From Pseudorhizobium xiangyangii (GTDB lineage Bacteria; Pseudomonadota; Alphaproteobacteria; Rhizobiales; Rhizobiaceae), in the NCBI RefSeq assembly GCF_020531965.1, contig NZ_JAJAWH010000008.1, forward strand, positions 62,001 through 126,000: DNA of 64,000 nt. Direction: 5' to 3'. Numbering within the stretch: position 1 is the first letter of the stretch; each line of letters begins with the position of its first letter. Of this stretch, positions 36,582 through 46,837 are shown piece after piece. Position numbers and translations under genes: made by a program. The notes below the pieces were generated by a model. It was not told the DNA's origin and did not search any database. It saw nothing but the letters and a program-made list of their open reading frames with translations.

Positions 36582-37672
36582 TCATGAAAGCTTTCGGTAC
36601 AACACCGAATATCTCTCGCCCATGGACTTTGAGGTCAGCATATCGACGTAGTGCTGTCTTGCAGAGGTCGGATAGTCTTCAACCTCGGCTGTCTTCTCCA
36701 ACATTCGCATCATCGCGCCAGCCAGCGCCCTAGCGTTCTGCGGTGGCACGACGATCCCCGTTTGCCCGTCCTTGTTGACGAAGCTCGTGCCTGTGCCGAT
36801 CTCGCACGTGATCATCGGCTTGCCGAACATCGCCGCTTCCACCAGAGATAGACCGTAGGCTTCCGATCGCAGACGCGGAGGAAAACGATGGCCGTGCAGA
36901 GTTCGAGCAACGAAGCCTTGGCGAGATCATTCACGGCACCGAGGAAATGCACGTTGCTCAAACCAGCGCGGGTGCCCTGAGCCTTCAATTCGCTCCCCAT
37001 CGGCCCCTCGCCGGCAATTAGAATATCGGAATCGAAATCCTTTGCTGCCTCGATCAGCGTGTGCAGGCCTTTATAATAACGCAGCACGCCGACAAACAGG
37101 AAGAACGGCTTTGGAAAGGAGTGCGCCAACTGGCCTTCAACTCTTCCGAAGCACGGGGATAATCGTCTTCGTGGAGGCCGATCGGGATGACCCCAGTCTT
37201 GACCCGATAGCGCTGCAGTACTTCGCTGCTCTCCAGATAATTCGGCGAGTTCGCGATGATGCGATCGGCGTCTTCGAGGAAACGATGCATCAGCGGTTTG
37301 TAGAGCCGCAGAAGCAGCTTCTGTTTAACGATATCGGAATGGTAGATGACAACACTCTGCTTCCCGGCGGATGCAGCACATGCAGCAGTTCCATGAACGG
37401 CCAGGGAAAATGGTGGTGGACGACATCGGCGCTAGCGCTCAGAGCCTTGAATTTGGCAATGACGTCCAACGAGAAACCGGTGGAGGCAGATTCAAAATCG
37501 AGTTTGGCCTTGCGCGCCATATGCCCGTCGAACTCGACCGTATTGGCGGCGGGATCGCGGCTGAGCGACAGTACCCATACCTCAAAGATCCCTTTGCGAT
37601 GGCATGGATCGTTCGCTCCACGCCGCCGAACGAATCCGGATAGTAGGTCTTGAAGACATGAAGGACGCGCAT
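36582..37672 (-). pseudogene. Glycosyltransferase family 4 pseudogene
   Basis: At least five reading-frame fragments run in the right order on one strand. These are MRVLHVFKTYYPDSFGGVERTIH; SASADVVHHHFPWPFMELL; IIANSPNYLESSEVLQRYRV with GVIPIGLHEDDYP; PKPFFLFVGVLRYYKGLHTL with ILIAGEGPMGSELK; and EAAMFGKPMITCEIGTGTSFVN with TGIVVPPQNARALA. Together they reconstruct a complete GT4 enzyme of about 360 residues. Multiple frameshifts make it non-functional. It lies between two copies of the manC 3' end. Confidence 0.88.
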
Positions 37673-37742
37673 TTCAGGGTCTCGAATGCATTGCAGGCTG
37701 CGGTGCCACGATCCATGGCGCCGCACCGGAACCGTTGCGAGC

Positions 37743-39170
37743 TTATCCCCGTCCGAATTCGTCGGAGACGCGAACGATATCGTCCTCGCCGAGATAAGAG
37801 CCGGACTGGACTTCGATCATTTCCAGTATGATCTTGCCGGGGTTGTATAGGCGGTGCAGCTCGCCCTGAGGAATATAGACGGACTCGTTTTCGCGCACGA
37901 AAGTGACCTTGTCGCCGACAGTCACTTCCGCTGTTCCCTTGACGCAGATCCAGTGTTCAGAGCGGTGGAAATGTTTCTGCAGCGAGAGCTTTTTGCCAGG
38001 CAGCACGAACAGACGCTTTACCTGGAAACGGTCACCGTTGAACAGCGAGGTATAACCGCCCCAGGGACGATAAGAGGTCGGGTGGGTTTCAGTCAGGCTC
38101 GATGTCGCTTTTGCTTTGGCCAAATACTTCACCAGTTTGCCGACTTCCTGTGCCTCGTCGAGGCGGCCGACATAAACTGCGTCTTCGCTGGCGATAACCG
38201 CGACGTCCTTCAGTCATTGCACGGCAAGATGCGAGGCGCGCGACAGAACCAGAGAGTTTTCGGTGTTCATGACCGTGGCATGCCCGATGACGACATTACC
38301 ATTCTCATCCTTTTCGCCGAGCTTCCACACCGCATCCCAGCTGCCAAGATCCGACCATGCGAAAGAAGACGTAACGACCGCGGCGTTCGTGGTTTTTTCC
38401 ATGACGGCATAGTCGATCGAGATATCCGGGCTTGCAGCGAAGCTCGGCTCGTCGAGACGCACGAAGTCGAGATCGACAGCGGCCTTGTCGACGGCAGCAC
38501 CTGCTGCCTCGTGCACGGATGGCGCAAAGGATTCAAGTTCGCTTAGGAACAGATCGGCGCGACACATGAAGACGCCGGAATTCCAGAAGAACCCGCCGGC
38601 GGCGAGCATATGCTCGGCAGCGGCAGGCAGCGGCTTTTCGACAAACCGCTTGACCTTGTGGGCACCGGTTGAAAGCGGCTCACCCTGCTCGATGTAACCG
38701 TAACCGGTGGCCGGTTCCGTCGGTTCAATGCCAAAAGTGACGATCTTGCCTGCGGCAGCGGTCTGACGCGCCGTTGCGATCGCATCGCTCCAATCCTTGC
38801 CGGCATCGATCTCGTGATCGGAGGCAAGAAGCAGAAGAACGGCATCTTCACCAAAGGTCTGCTTCAGGTGGAAAGCGGCAGCGGCGATGGCGGCAGCCGT
38901 ATTGCGTGCCACCGGCTCAAGAATGATGGCAGACAGATCAACACCGACTTCGCGGGCCTGTTCTGCTACAGTGAAGCGAAAGTCTTGGTTGGTGATAACG
39001 ACCGGCGCTTCATAGAGAGCGCTGTCTGCGACGCGCTCCAGGGTTTCCTGGAACAGCGTCTTTTCGTCGACCACTTGGATGAACTGTTTTGGTGCGCTGG
39101 CACGCGACAGAGGCCACAATCGCGTGCCTTTGCCGCCGGCCATGATAACGGGAATGATCTTCTGGGTCAT
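37743..39170 (-). pseudogene. manC: Mannose-1-phosphate guanylyltransferase/mannose-6-phosphate isomerase, broken by one in-frame stop
   Basis: The N-terminal part reads PVIMAGGKGTRLWPLSRA and FVEKPLPAAAEHMLAAG, the GDP-mannose pyrophosphorylase signature. At 38214-38216 (minus) a TGA replaces what should be a glycine codon (LAVQ-stop-LKDV). The frame then stays open to 37743, reading RPWGGYTSLFNGDRFQVKRL and SEHWICVKGTAEVTVG, the cupin isomerase domain. Without the stop the protein would have about 474 residues, the normal ManC/XanB length. It would make GDP-mannose for Gmd. As it stands, a truncated 318-residue transferase domain may still be made. Confidence 0.9.
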
Positions 39171-39259
39171 AATATATCTCCGGTGGTCGGACGGATCGTG
39201 TTGTAGTGGGGCAACAGAAAATAGGCAATCAACTCAATGCGTTTCAGCCCATTGACGCA

Positions 39260-39995
39260 CAAGAGATAGGCCTTTTCCAATCCGCAATGACGCCGCAGTC
39301 TCGTTTTCGCCTCCACATAACACTGCATTTCCGGCGCATTCCCGGAAGGGCGCAGGTGTGACGGAGCGATCAACAAGCGTTATCCGCCGGCCGTCGATGT
39401 CGCTGACCGAACCGACGTCACCGAGCGTTGAAGGAAGGCAACAAGATTTTCAGGCGATTCCCGCAGATGCGCCATCAAGGCTGCACTTTTTTCCACTGCA
39501 AAATTCTCCAGCCGGTCAGCAGCGGCGATGATAGGCAAGCCAAAATCCTCAGCGGTGACGGAGAGCGGCTTGCCGTGTTCTTTGGCAAGAGACAGTGTCG
39601 CCAGAACAGGCAGAAAACTGTCGCGCGTGGGAAGGGCGGCCAGCTTGGCGGAATTGGCGACGGAGAACGCCGATTGTGTCAGGACGCTGCCATTGGCGTA
39701 GAACACACCCGTTTCGTCGGCTTCTGTCGCCTGGTTCATACCTTCGATGACAAACGGAGAACCGACCTTGGTGCGCGTGACGCTATACGTGCCGGCCGCC
39801 TCGATACCGGAATTTGAGTGGGGTGGAGAGGCGGTAGTCTCCGGCAACGTAGATGCGATCGCCCGGCTTTGCGAAGTCGGCATCCAGTAGGTGTGTTGCA
39901 AAAGCGGTCGCATACAAAGCTGATACGTGACCCGGGAGATCCGTTACCAGGCCGCGGAGCCCGCTGGTGCCAAATTTCGTGAATGCTCCTAAAAT
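39260..39995 (-). pseudogene. manB: Phosphomannomutase pseudogene
   Basis: Fragments in order are KFGTSGLRGLVTDLPGHVSALY (N-terminus), GDRIYVAGDYRLST, GTYSVTRTKVGSPFVIEGMNQ, VLATLSLAKEHGKPLS and HLRPSGNAPEMQCYVEA (the phosphate-binding C-terminal motif). The total length is well below a normal 470-residue enzyme, so internal deletions accompany the frameshifts. The lost part includes the active-site serine region. It would convert mannose-6-phosphate to mannose-1-phosphate for ManC downstream. Confidence 0.8.
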
Positions 39996-40267
39996 CTTGT
40001 GGGTGTTCGTATTTTCGAAGATGTGCAGTTTGGAACTCGCAGCTCGGCTGCGACCCTCACTACGATAACTCCCATTTCTCATATGATGCGGTACGCTTGT
40101 CAAACGAGACTTGTCAGAGCACAGGCATAACAACCGCCAAATGTGAACAACTGGGCGTATTGCGATGACGATTGTTCATTGGCGCGCGCAACTTTCCATC
40201 TCCGTTGGCTACTCGCGCAGGAACCGAAACCCGCAAGCGCAACTCTCTGGAGGCGAGGAATGCCGTC

Positions 40268-40327
40268 ATGCCGCTTTATATCAAAAATACCGAGGTCGAC
40301 AGGCTAACATACGTCTCGTGCGCCTAG
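40268..40327 (+). pseudogene. vapB: Truncated VapB-type antitoxin 5' fragment
   Basis: A ribosome site (GGAGGCGAGG) precedes an ATG opening MPLYIKNTEVDRLT, the standard start of rhizobial VapB-like antitoxins. After about 14 residues the homology stops and a TAG closes the frame. No toxin gene follows. It appears to be the stub of a toxin-antitoxin module cut by a later rearrangement. The following 270 bases, up to the IS3 remnant, show no gene I can support. Confidence 0.55.
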
Positions 40328-40601
40328 TAAGTTGACGAGTGAGTGTGGAAACAAGGCGGGTGTCGTTGAGGAGGACAAAGTCCCCGCTATTGACCAGTTC
40401 GCCGCCGAGTGAGACGGAGGCACACGCGTCGGCAGAATATTTGCAATATCCAGGCACTTCCAACGGGCAAGTGAGCAATGCGCTCTCGATACGGGGCGAG
40501 CGCAGAGCAACCCCAGCAGGTGATCTGAACCCTTCAAACTGGACCATTTTTGGCTACAGTTTTTCGGTGTATTTTCCTAGCTAGGAAAGGACGGAAAGAC
40601 G

Positions 40602-41110
40602 ATGAAGGCATCGCAGTTTTCGGACGCGCAAAAGGCGTTCATTCTCAAGCAGGGTGATGAAGGTGTCTCTGTTGCGGAGATCTGCCGGAAGGCAGGGATC
40701 AGCCAGGCGGCCTTTCTAACTGCAACAAAAAATATGCGGGATGAAGCGGCTGAAGCAACTCGAGGACGAGAATTTACGCTTGAAGACGATCGTCGCGGAT
40801 CTGACGCTTGTGCTCGAACGCCGGCTATCCGAAGACGGCCCGTGTCGACCAAGGGACGGAGTTCCTGTCGCGCGATTTGGACCTCTGGCCTATTCGAAGG
40901 GCTTTACATTGGACTTCTCACGCCCTGGCAAGTCAACCAATAACGCTTTATCGAAGCGTTCAACGGCCGCTTCCGTGCCGAATGTCTGAACCAGCATTGG
41001 TTCCTGACCCTTGCGGATGCCCGCGAAAAGATGGAGGATTGGCGTAGATGCTACAACGAAGAACGACCACATGGTGCCGATGTCGTTGATAAATTCGGGA
41101 AGCGCAACCA
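40602..41110 (+). pseudogene. IS3-family transposase remnant
   Basis: OrfA begins intact (MKASQFSDAQKAFILKQGDE, EGVSVAEICRKAGISQAAF), shifts frame, and continues MKRLKQLEDENLRLKTIVADL. Most of OrfB is deleted, leaving RVDQGTEFLSRDLDLW, then FIEAFNGRFRAECLNQHW and DAREKMEDWRRCYNEERPH, the end of the integrase core. It belongs to the IS407-like subgroup by these motifs. Confidence 0.88.
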
Positions 41111-41282
41111 GTTTGCTCCCCTGAAAAGACCGGAAAACTCCAGCTTCTCCCGGTCCAACGTTTGGGAGCGTTTCAAAAACCGTCGAGGCTCTAATCGCAG
41201 CCGGATGAAAATTCAGGGGCAGGTCACTCTAAAAGACCCATACCGCAGAAAACAAAAGTGTGAACACTTTATCTCAATGCGT

Positions 41283-42257
41283 CTAGTGGAGAATTGCGCT
41301 CCGGCTTAACACCAAATCGCCCCGCAATGAAGGAGTTTCTTCCCACGTAACCTCCTTCAACGGTTGACGCCAAAGTGCCAAGTACGGGGTGAAGCCTTCT
41401 GATTGGAAAAACTCGATCATCTGTGCCATCGAGTCATAACCAATCGTTTTTTCTACGAGAGGCGGGTCCCACTCAATAATCAACTTTATGTCTTTGTTTT
41501 CCTTAATCAAGGATTGAGCGCCACGGATCACCAAGGCCTCATAACCCTCAACGTCGATCTTGATGGCGTCGATGCGCTGACCGGAGAACGACTTGTCCAG
41601 CGTTGTTGTTTGGACTTCGATAACCTCAACGCTGCTGTCCGTTTCATTGAATTGATCGAGTCTCGATTGAGGCACAGTAAATCCGGACATCGCGGAGTGC
41701 GACCGAAAGTTCGAAAAACTTTGGATACCTTCGGCATCGGAAACTGCCATCTGATGTGGAGTAATTATGCCTCCCATTCCGTTGACGTCGATGTTCAGTT
41801 TCAGAGTCTTGAACATTTGAGGCAGTGGCTCATACGTGAAAACCTTGCCGCTCTCGCCAACGATTGATCCGGCAAATAGGGTGTGCAAACCGACGTTCCC
41901 GCCGACGTCGATAAAAACCGACCCTGGCTTAAGGATTTGCATCATCACGTCTCTCACGTGATCTTCCCAATGCCCATGTTCCATAACATGCAGGCTGATG
42001 TGATGATCGCTTGCGTCGAGAAAGAAACGATGTCCATCACTGGTGTGAATATAGAAATGTGTCGCATCGGGCGTGATTACTAAGGGGGTCGCTTTTGGAG
42101 TTAACGGGTACGAAGGAATAGAGTTCTTCACAATATTCGGAAATGCCTGGATGATATTGCGAGTCACTTGATCCGATACGCGGCTCGTTACTCTAAGGGT
42201 GACCTGATCCGCGACGTAATTGAGAGCATATTTGGCACGCGTTCTAAAGAAACCCAT
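41283..42257 (-). CDS. FkbM-family methyltransferase
   Basis: A 324-residue protein with an FkbM-type SAM-binding core. PGSVFIDVGGNVGLHTLFAG is motif I, VFTYEPLPQMFKTLKLNI follows, and DAIKIDVEGYEALVIRGAQ lies near the active site, then IIEWDPPLV. Such enzymes O-methylate sugars of glycans or glycolipids; the target here is unknown. It is isolated between an IS3 remnant and a stretch with no clear gene. The composition is AT-richer than the core genome. Confidence 0.88.
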   Translation of the reverse strand: MGFFRTRAKYALNYVADQVTLRVTSRVSDQVTRNIIQAFPNIVKNSIPSYPLTPKATPLVITPDATHFYIHTSDGHRFFLDASDHHISLHVMEHGHWEDHVRDVMMQILKPGSVFIDVGGNVGLHTLFAGSIVGESGKVFTYEPLPQMFKTLKLNIDVNGMGGIITPHQMAVSDAEGIQSFSNFRSHSAMSGFTVPQSRLDQFNETDSSVEVIEVQTTTLDKSFSGQRIDAIKIDVEGYEALVIRGAQSLIKENKDIKLIIEWDPPLVEKTIGYDSMAQMIEFFQSEGFTPYLALWRQPLKEVTWEETPSLRGDLVLSRSAILH

Positions 42258-42888
42258 CTGCTCATCCCCGTTAGTGGTTGCACCGGCGTTCTATATGGCG
42301 GGCTTCCAAATGTGAAGGTGGGTGAATTTAAATAGTGTTGATCAATCCGTGCTTTCGGGAATGTCGCCGTTGGTGATTGATTCCAGAACGGCATCCAGTT
42401 GTACTGCTGCATTTGAAGGCATTCTAAGCCGCGACGCGATCTTCGCTTTCGGTGACAAGGCTTACAAAGACCGCTGGCTTGCAAGGAACTTCCAACGGGA
42501 CAGAGCCGCCGCCGTTGGATTGTGTTGCCATTTGAGCCATTAGATCCTGATACGGCCGGGTGACTGCCAGTTTTCGCATAAGAGGGATACATTTGGTGCA
42601 CAGGCGCTTGTTTGGAGGTTTTCGGCGACGAAAAAACGCAATCCAGTCGAGGCTTCCGTCGTCTGGCGGCCAGTACCCAGGCAAGTCATAGCCGAACCTG
42701 CCGCTTTTCACCGTTCGGGAGCTGGTCCTCTCAAGTGACGGCAGGCCGTGACGCTGCAACCAGACTCACCACAGCTCGATCTGCTTACATCCACGAATAC
42801 GAGTGGGATGGCTCTGCACGGTTGTGCGTCTGCTGGGCGTCCGTCGATAACCGGTTCGTGCCGCGACAAACTTCGGTCCCTTGGTCGA
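42258..42888. other. Stretch with no supportable gene
   Basis: A minus-strand frame at 42424-42759 (111 residues, with WPPDDGSLDWIAFFRRRKPP and MATQSNGGGSVPLEV) looks partly coding but matches nothing I recognise and has no clear start. It may be a transposon or phage remnant. Nothing else is supported. Confidence 0.4.
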
Positions 42889-43257
42889 TTATTCGGGGAC
42901 CTCATTTGCGTGTCTGAGGCCGCCTTTGCTGGTCCGAGTAGCTGCAAGAGCTTCGATCATTGTAAGCAATGTGCGAAGTTCGTTTGAGCTTAATGCCTTT
43001 AGAGCAGCGGATATCCGTTCTTGAAACAACTCCTCGGTCGTACCCGCCCTCCCGGCCAACCCTGCCCCAACCAATTCATCTATTGTCACGTCAAGCGTCG
43101 AAGCGATCCTGACGAGGGTTTGGAGATCAGGCTCTCTAAGCCCGCTGACATAATTTCCATATCGTCGTTCGGTCAAGCCACTACGACGAGCTACCTCCGC
43201 GTGGGTTATCCCAAGTTGCTCTGCGCGCCGTCGAAGATTCGTTGCAAAAGGCTCCAT
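42889..43257 (-). CDS. XRE-family helix-turn-helix regulator
   Basis: A 122-residue protein with an N-terminal Cro/C1-type HTH (LGITHAEVARRSGLTERRYGNYVSG), the common LREPDLQTLVRIASTLDVTIDEL segment, and a helical C-terminal part that may dimerise. It is one of two XRE genes in tandem on this strand. Such regulators are common on rhizobial plasmids and islands; the target is unknown. Confidence 0.82.
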   Translation of the reverse strand: MEPFATNLRRRAEQLGITHAEVARRSGLTERRYGNYVSGLREPDLQTLVRIASTLDVTIDELVGAGLAGRAGTTEELFQERISAALKALSSNELRTLLTMIEALAATRTSKGGLRHANEVPE

Positions 43258-43403
43258 ACCACAATTTGTTCATGACAAACCCAACGGGTCTATGTACAAT
43301 ATGAGCCCAGCAATAGGAACGTTTCGTGGTGCTGTGATGCGAGTACACTTCCCCGCAAACAGGCTGCAGGCAGGAGATAATGTGCGCCAAGCTGCGGCCA
43401 CCC

Positions 43404-43673
43404 TTACCGAGAGAATTTGGGTTTTCGACCAGGGGACAAGGGAGCAGGTGGAGCCTCTTCCTCAGTGGGGATTGCGAGGAGGTCTGAGACATCAGCTGAC
43501 AGCGCTGCTGCCAAGCGATCAAGAAGATCAATGGAGGCGTTGTGTTTCGACCGCTCGATATCGCTAATGACAGTGCGATCGACACCGGCATCCACAGCCA
43601 AGTGTTCTTGGGTGACGCTCTGCGCCGATCGGAGGCGTCTCAGATTCCAGGCAATTCGGGCGCGAGTGTCCAT
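43404..43673 (-). CDS. XRE-family helix-turn-helix regulator
   Basis: An 89-residue regulator with a Cro/C1-type HTH (SVTQEHLAVDAGVDRTVISDIERSKHNAS) followed by IDLLDRLAAALSADVSDLL and a proline-rich, basic tail. It is divergent from the LysR gene with a 119-nt gap. It lies about 150 nt from the second XRE gene, which may be cotranscribed. Confidence 0.82.
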   Translation of the reverse strand: MDTRARIAWNLRRLRSAQSVTQEHLAVDAGVDRTVISDIERSKHNASIDLLDRLAAALSADVSDLLAIPTEEEAPPAPLSPGRKPKFSR

Positions 43674-43792
43674 AGGTTATGGCCACCATCTTGCCCAGCG
43701 TTAATCCATCGGATATATCCGACATAATGGCTCATTTTGTTGCGTGCGTCTCTATCTCGATGACCCGGTTCACTTCTAGCGGAGGAACAACC

Positions 43793-44701
43793 ATGGAACT
43801 ACGCCAGCTTTCATACTTCGTCGCAGTGGCTGAGGAGCTGCATTTCGGCCGGGCAGCGATCCGGCTGTGTATCGCTCAGCCGGCGCTGAGCACGCACGTG
43901 CAGTCGCTGGAGAAGCATCTTGGGGTGCAGCTGTTCCATCGCACGACGCGGCGGGTGGAGCTGACGAGGGCAGGGGAGGTCTTTTATGATCGCTGCATCC
44001 GGATCCTCGGCGACATCAACCTGTCGACGGAGCTGGCGCGGTCCGCCGATGGCAAGGGCTCGCGGGAGATCAGGATCGGCACGATCTATCCGGCCACGAT
44101 CGGCGTGCTGCCGCCCTTCCTGTCACGCATCGCCCGAAAATGTCCCGACATGCGCATGCATATCGCCAGCGGCAATACCAGCGACATCATCCGCAGCATC
44201 GAGAGCGGTCAGCTCAACCTGGGCTTCATCCGGCCGGTGGAGAACATCGGTTCGCTGCGGTTCTTCTCGATCTCGCATGAGCGCTATCTCCTGGCTGTAC
44301 CGAAGGACAGTCCGCTGGCTGCGATGGAGGATATCGGCATCGAGGATCTGCGCGATCAGAAGATCATCTCGTTTTCCCGCTCCAACCTGTCGTACACGGA
44401 GCGCTATTTCGCGGAGAAGTTCGACGAACATGATCTGCTCGGCAATGTCACCTACTCCTGTGACGACACCTTCTCGCTCGTGTCGCTGGTTTCAGCCGGG
44501 CTCGGTGTCGGCTTTGCACCGGAATGGACGCGTGATCTTCCCAACCGGAATTTCGAGCTGAAGAAGGTGAGGGGCGTCGACTTCAAGATCGGGCTCGGTG
44601 TCGCCTGGAACAAGGAAGACCCGACGGCTGGCCGCGATGACATCATCGATATTGCCCGGTCGCTGGCACGGCCGGCAGGAAAGATTTTACGCGCGGCCTG
44701 A
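43793..44701 (+). CDS. LysR-family transcriptional regulator
   Basis: A 302-residue LTTR. The N-terminal winged HTH (MELRQLSYFVAVAEELHFGRAAIRL, QPALSTHVQSLEKHLGVQLF, RTTRRVELTRAG) is followed by a LysR effector domain starting IRIGTIYPATIGVLPPF. GGAGG lies 7 nt before the ATG. It is not NodD by sequence. No target operon is adjacent: an IS110 fossil follows. A decayed copy of its last 140 bp occurs near 48.6 kb. Confidence 0.9.
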   Translation: MELRQLSYFVAVAEELHFGRAAIRLCIAQPALSTHVQSLEKHLGVQLFHRTTRRVELTRAGEVFYDRCIRILGDINLSTELARSADGKGSREIRIGTIYPATIGVLPPFLSRIARKCPDMRMHIASGNTSDIIRSIESGQLNLGFIRPVENIGSLRFFSISHERYLLAVPKDSPLAAMEDIGIEDLRDQKIISFSRSNLSYTERYFAEKFDEHDLLGNVTYSCDDTFSLVSLVSAGLGVGFAPEWTRDLPNRNFELKKVRGVDFKIGLGVAWNKEDPTAGRDDIIDIARSLARPAGKILRAA

Positions 44702-44792
44702 TGTGCAGAGGTGATGTGGTGGACGGCCTTATCCTCTGAGTTCTGTGTCAAAGTGTGGTCGTTTAAAACACTCACATGAGGAGAACCGTCCA

Positions 44793-45540
44793 TGGAAACG
44801 ATTGCGACGATAGGCCTTGATTTGGCGAAGAACGTCTTTCAGAAGCTATTACGCGTCCGACGATGCGTTTTGTTGCGACTAAATCCAGGATCAACAGGCC
44901 GTTCTGATGCTTCATAAGGTCCGGGACCTGTTGGTTCGGCAGCAAACGATGCTCATCAGTGCCTTGCGGGCACACCTTGCCGAATTTAGTACCGTAGCGG
45001 CGCGTGTTCCTGGGGGTGTCACGACGGTGCTCGACGCCTTGCGCGGGATGCAGGATGATCTCCCCCGTGCGGCGTCCCAAGCATTGAACGGCCTAGCGGA
45101 CTAGTTGCACAGCAAAGGGCTGAGATCGATAAAATCGAAATCGAGATCAAAGATCTGGCACCGCAATGCACAAGACAGCGTCTTGAGACAATCCTAGGTA
45201 CTGGATCTATAACTGCCAGCGCGATTGTTGCGGCTCTCCCCGATGCAACACTCTTGAAGTCATCGCGCCAATTTGCCGCGTGGCTTGGTTTGACGCCAAA
45301 ATCTCATAGCAGCGGCGGGAGGGAGCGGCTCTCGGGATCAGCAAACAGGGCGATGGCTAGATCCGGGGGCTCCTGATGCTTGGGGCGACCGCGGTCACCC
45401 GATTTACCCGCCAAGGGCACGGTGTCAAAGTTTGGGCATCCAAGTTGCTCGAACGCAAACCGGCAAGGCTGGTAACGGAGGCGCTGGCCAACAAAATGGC
45501 CCGCATCGTTTGGGCATTGTTGAGTCGAAATGAATCCTAA
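44793..45540 (+). pseudogene. IS110-family transposase pseudogene
   Basis: It starts METIATIGLDLAKNVFQ (the DEDD-type first Asp region), loses a segment, then continues in shifted frames. The pieces are VLMLHKVRDLLVRQQTMLISALRAHL, LVAQQRAEIDKIEIEIKDL, LETILGTGSITASAIVAALP with FAAWLGLTPKSHSSGG, and finally VTEALANKMARIVWAL. At least three frameshifts or stops. The order is that of an IS110/IS1111 transposase of about 340 residues. Confidence 0.88.
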
Positions 45541-45884
45541 GTGGCGGCTGTTGCGTAAAAACCACTGCCGAACACGCTTTCTTGCAGTGGCTTGCATGAA
45601 GACTGAGTATTGATGACGAACCGGTCCAACCGGGGATTGGAAGAACCCTTCCGAGCCAAGCGCCTTGTGCGCGTAGAGGTGATTGGGATCCATTCCGCGG
45701 ACTTCATCAAGGCCCGCGGCCATATGTGCGGCGCACATATGGAGGCCGGACACATGGCTGGGCCCGACCGCGCCAAAACTTTCCTTTTTCCACTTGCAAA
45801 ACCGGAACCGTCCACACATGGCTCGTTTGTCTAAGCAGTTCCGGGCGTTTCTCTACGTGGATTTCCGCCTCGATTATGCCGCCG
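45541..45884. other. Stretch with no supportable gene
   Basis: No reading frame here matches a family I recognise. It contains the near-perfect palindrome at 45720-45742 and lies between two transposase fossils. Confidence 0.4.
45720..45742. repeat. Near-perfect 23-bp palindrome
   Basis: Arms CCATATGTGCG and CGCACATATGG (11 bp each) flank a single G. It is isolated in a stretch of IS debris and could be an old regulator site or a recombination end. No adjacent gene gives it a role. Confidence 0.6.
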
Positions 45885-46080
45885 CCATCATCGACGTGAG
45901 CGCGTTGAAGTAAGCCGCATCCGGCGTTTGCCGGTTAGGGATGTGCGCGTCGTCCGTTGTAAAAGGTCAGATATCGGCCCATGCCGACGCGGGCCTCGGA
46001 CACGGTTTTGTAGGCGTGGAGATAGATCTAGTCGTATTTGATGGATCGCCAGAGCCGCTTGAGGAGCCGGACCAAAGCAA
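45885..46080 (-). pseudogene. IS3-family OrfB C-terminal remnant
   Basis: On the minus strand the frames read LWRSIKYD-stop-IYLHAYKTVSEAR, then VGMGRYLTFYNGRRAH, and in the next frame HIPNRQTPDAAYFNAL. This is the end of an IS3-group OrfB (E-E-region followed by Y-N-x-x-R-P-H). A stop and a frameshift break it. Confidence 0.75.
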
Positions 46081-46837
46081 CCACTATTGGCGCGCCGCTG
46101 CCCCTGTTGTGGCGGAAGGATGAGCATCCTCGGCACCTGGAAGCAGTATCGACCAACCTGCCGGCCAGATGGAACGGCATTTCATGATCATATCAGGCAC
46201 AGTATCATTGGCAGCGACCAGCGTCGGTATGCCGAAGGACCGTGAGGGCATTGCTTTGGCCCAACGTGCCAGCGCGATAGGAAACGCAACAGCATAGCGC
46301 CAAACAACCCGCGCCTTCGCTCAATTAGGCTTCAATGAGGTCCGATCCGTGAATGCCGCATGCCCGGCGCCCGGACCTCACAGAACGCTCCAGACTCGCA
46401 GTGTCACCCCACGTTTGATCCATCGATCACAGGACCTGCTCTAGCGGGGATGACCGGCGGCTGAGACTGCTGAAGAACGGAGACGGATATGGGGGCACGG
46501 CGCTTCTTCACCTGCACGTTTTTCGAAAGTCCAACGGAAGGCGGCTTTCGCCAGTCCTTCGAATAGCCATCGAGACATTGGCCCAGGCTTGAGGGCCACC
46601 CGTTCCAAACTAAACGTGGGATCACTCAGGAGTGCGAGCAGGTCCTTCGGGTGAGACACCACCTTATTCCCCGGCAGGTCGTTCGATCGAACTTCTCGAC
46701 GCTGCAACTGGCGACTGGATTTCTTGGCCGCTACCTCGAGCGAATCAAGATCCTCCGGCACTTGTCGCAATTTTTTGCCGAGAGAGCGGATGTCGCTGGG
46801 TGACGGTGACCGTCACCTGCAGCTATCTTGACTACGC
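46081..46837. other. Stretch with no supportable gene
   Basis: A minus frame at 46441-46770 (109 residues) contains HPKDLLALLSDPTFSLERVAL, which looks partly coding, but no family is recognised. It may be debris of the conjugation region that follows. Otherwise nothing is visible. Confidence 0.4.

Noticed and set aside
34800-39170. Nod-factor fucosylation cluster (noeJ/noeK/noeL/nolK)
   Set aside because: The gene set would fit, but manB and manC are broken, no nod box or nod gene is seen, and wzm/wzt point to a surface polysaccharide.
40281-40547. Minus-strand 88-residue frame before the IS3 remnant
   Set aside because: No recognised family and no convincing ribosome site; it may be a chance frame in element debris.
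43793-44701. LysR gene as NodD
   Set aside because: The N-terminal sequence and effector domain do not show NodD features, and no nod box was found.
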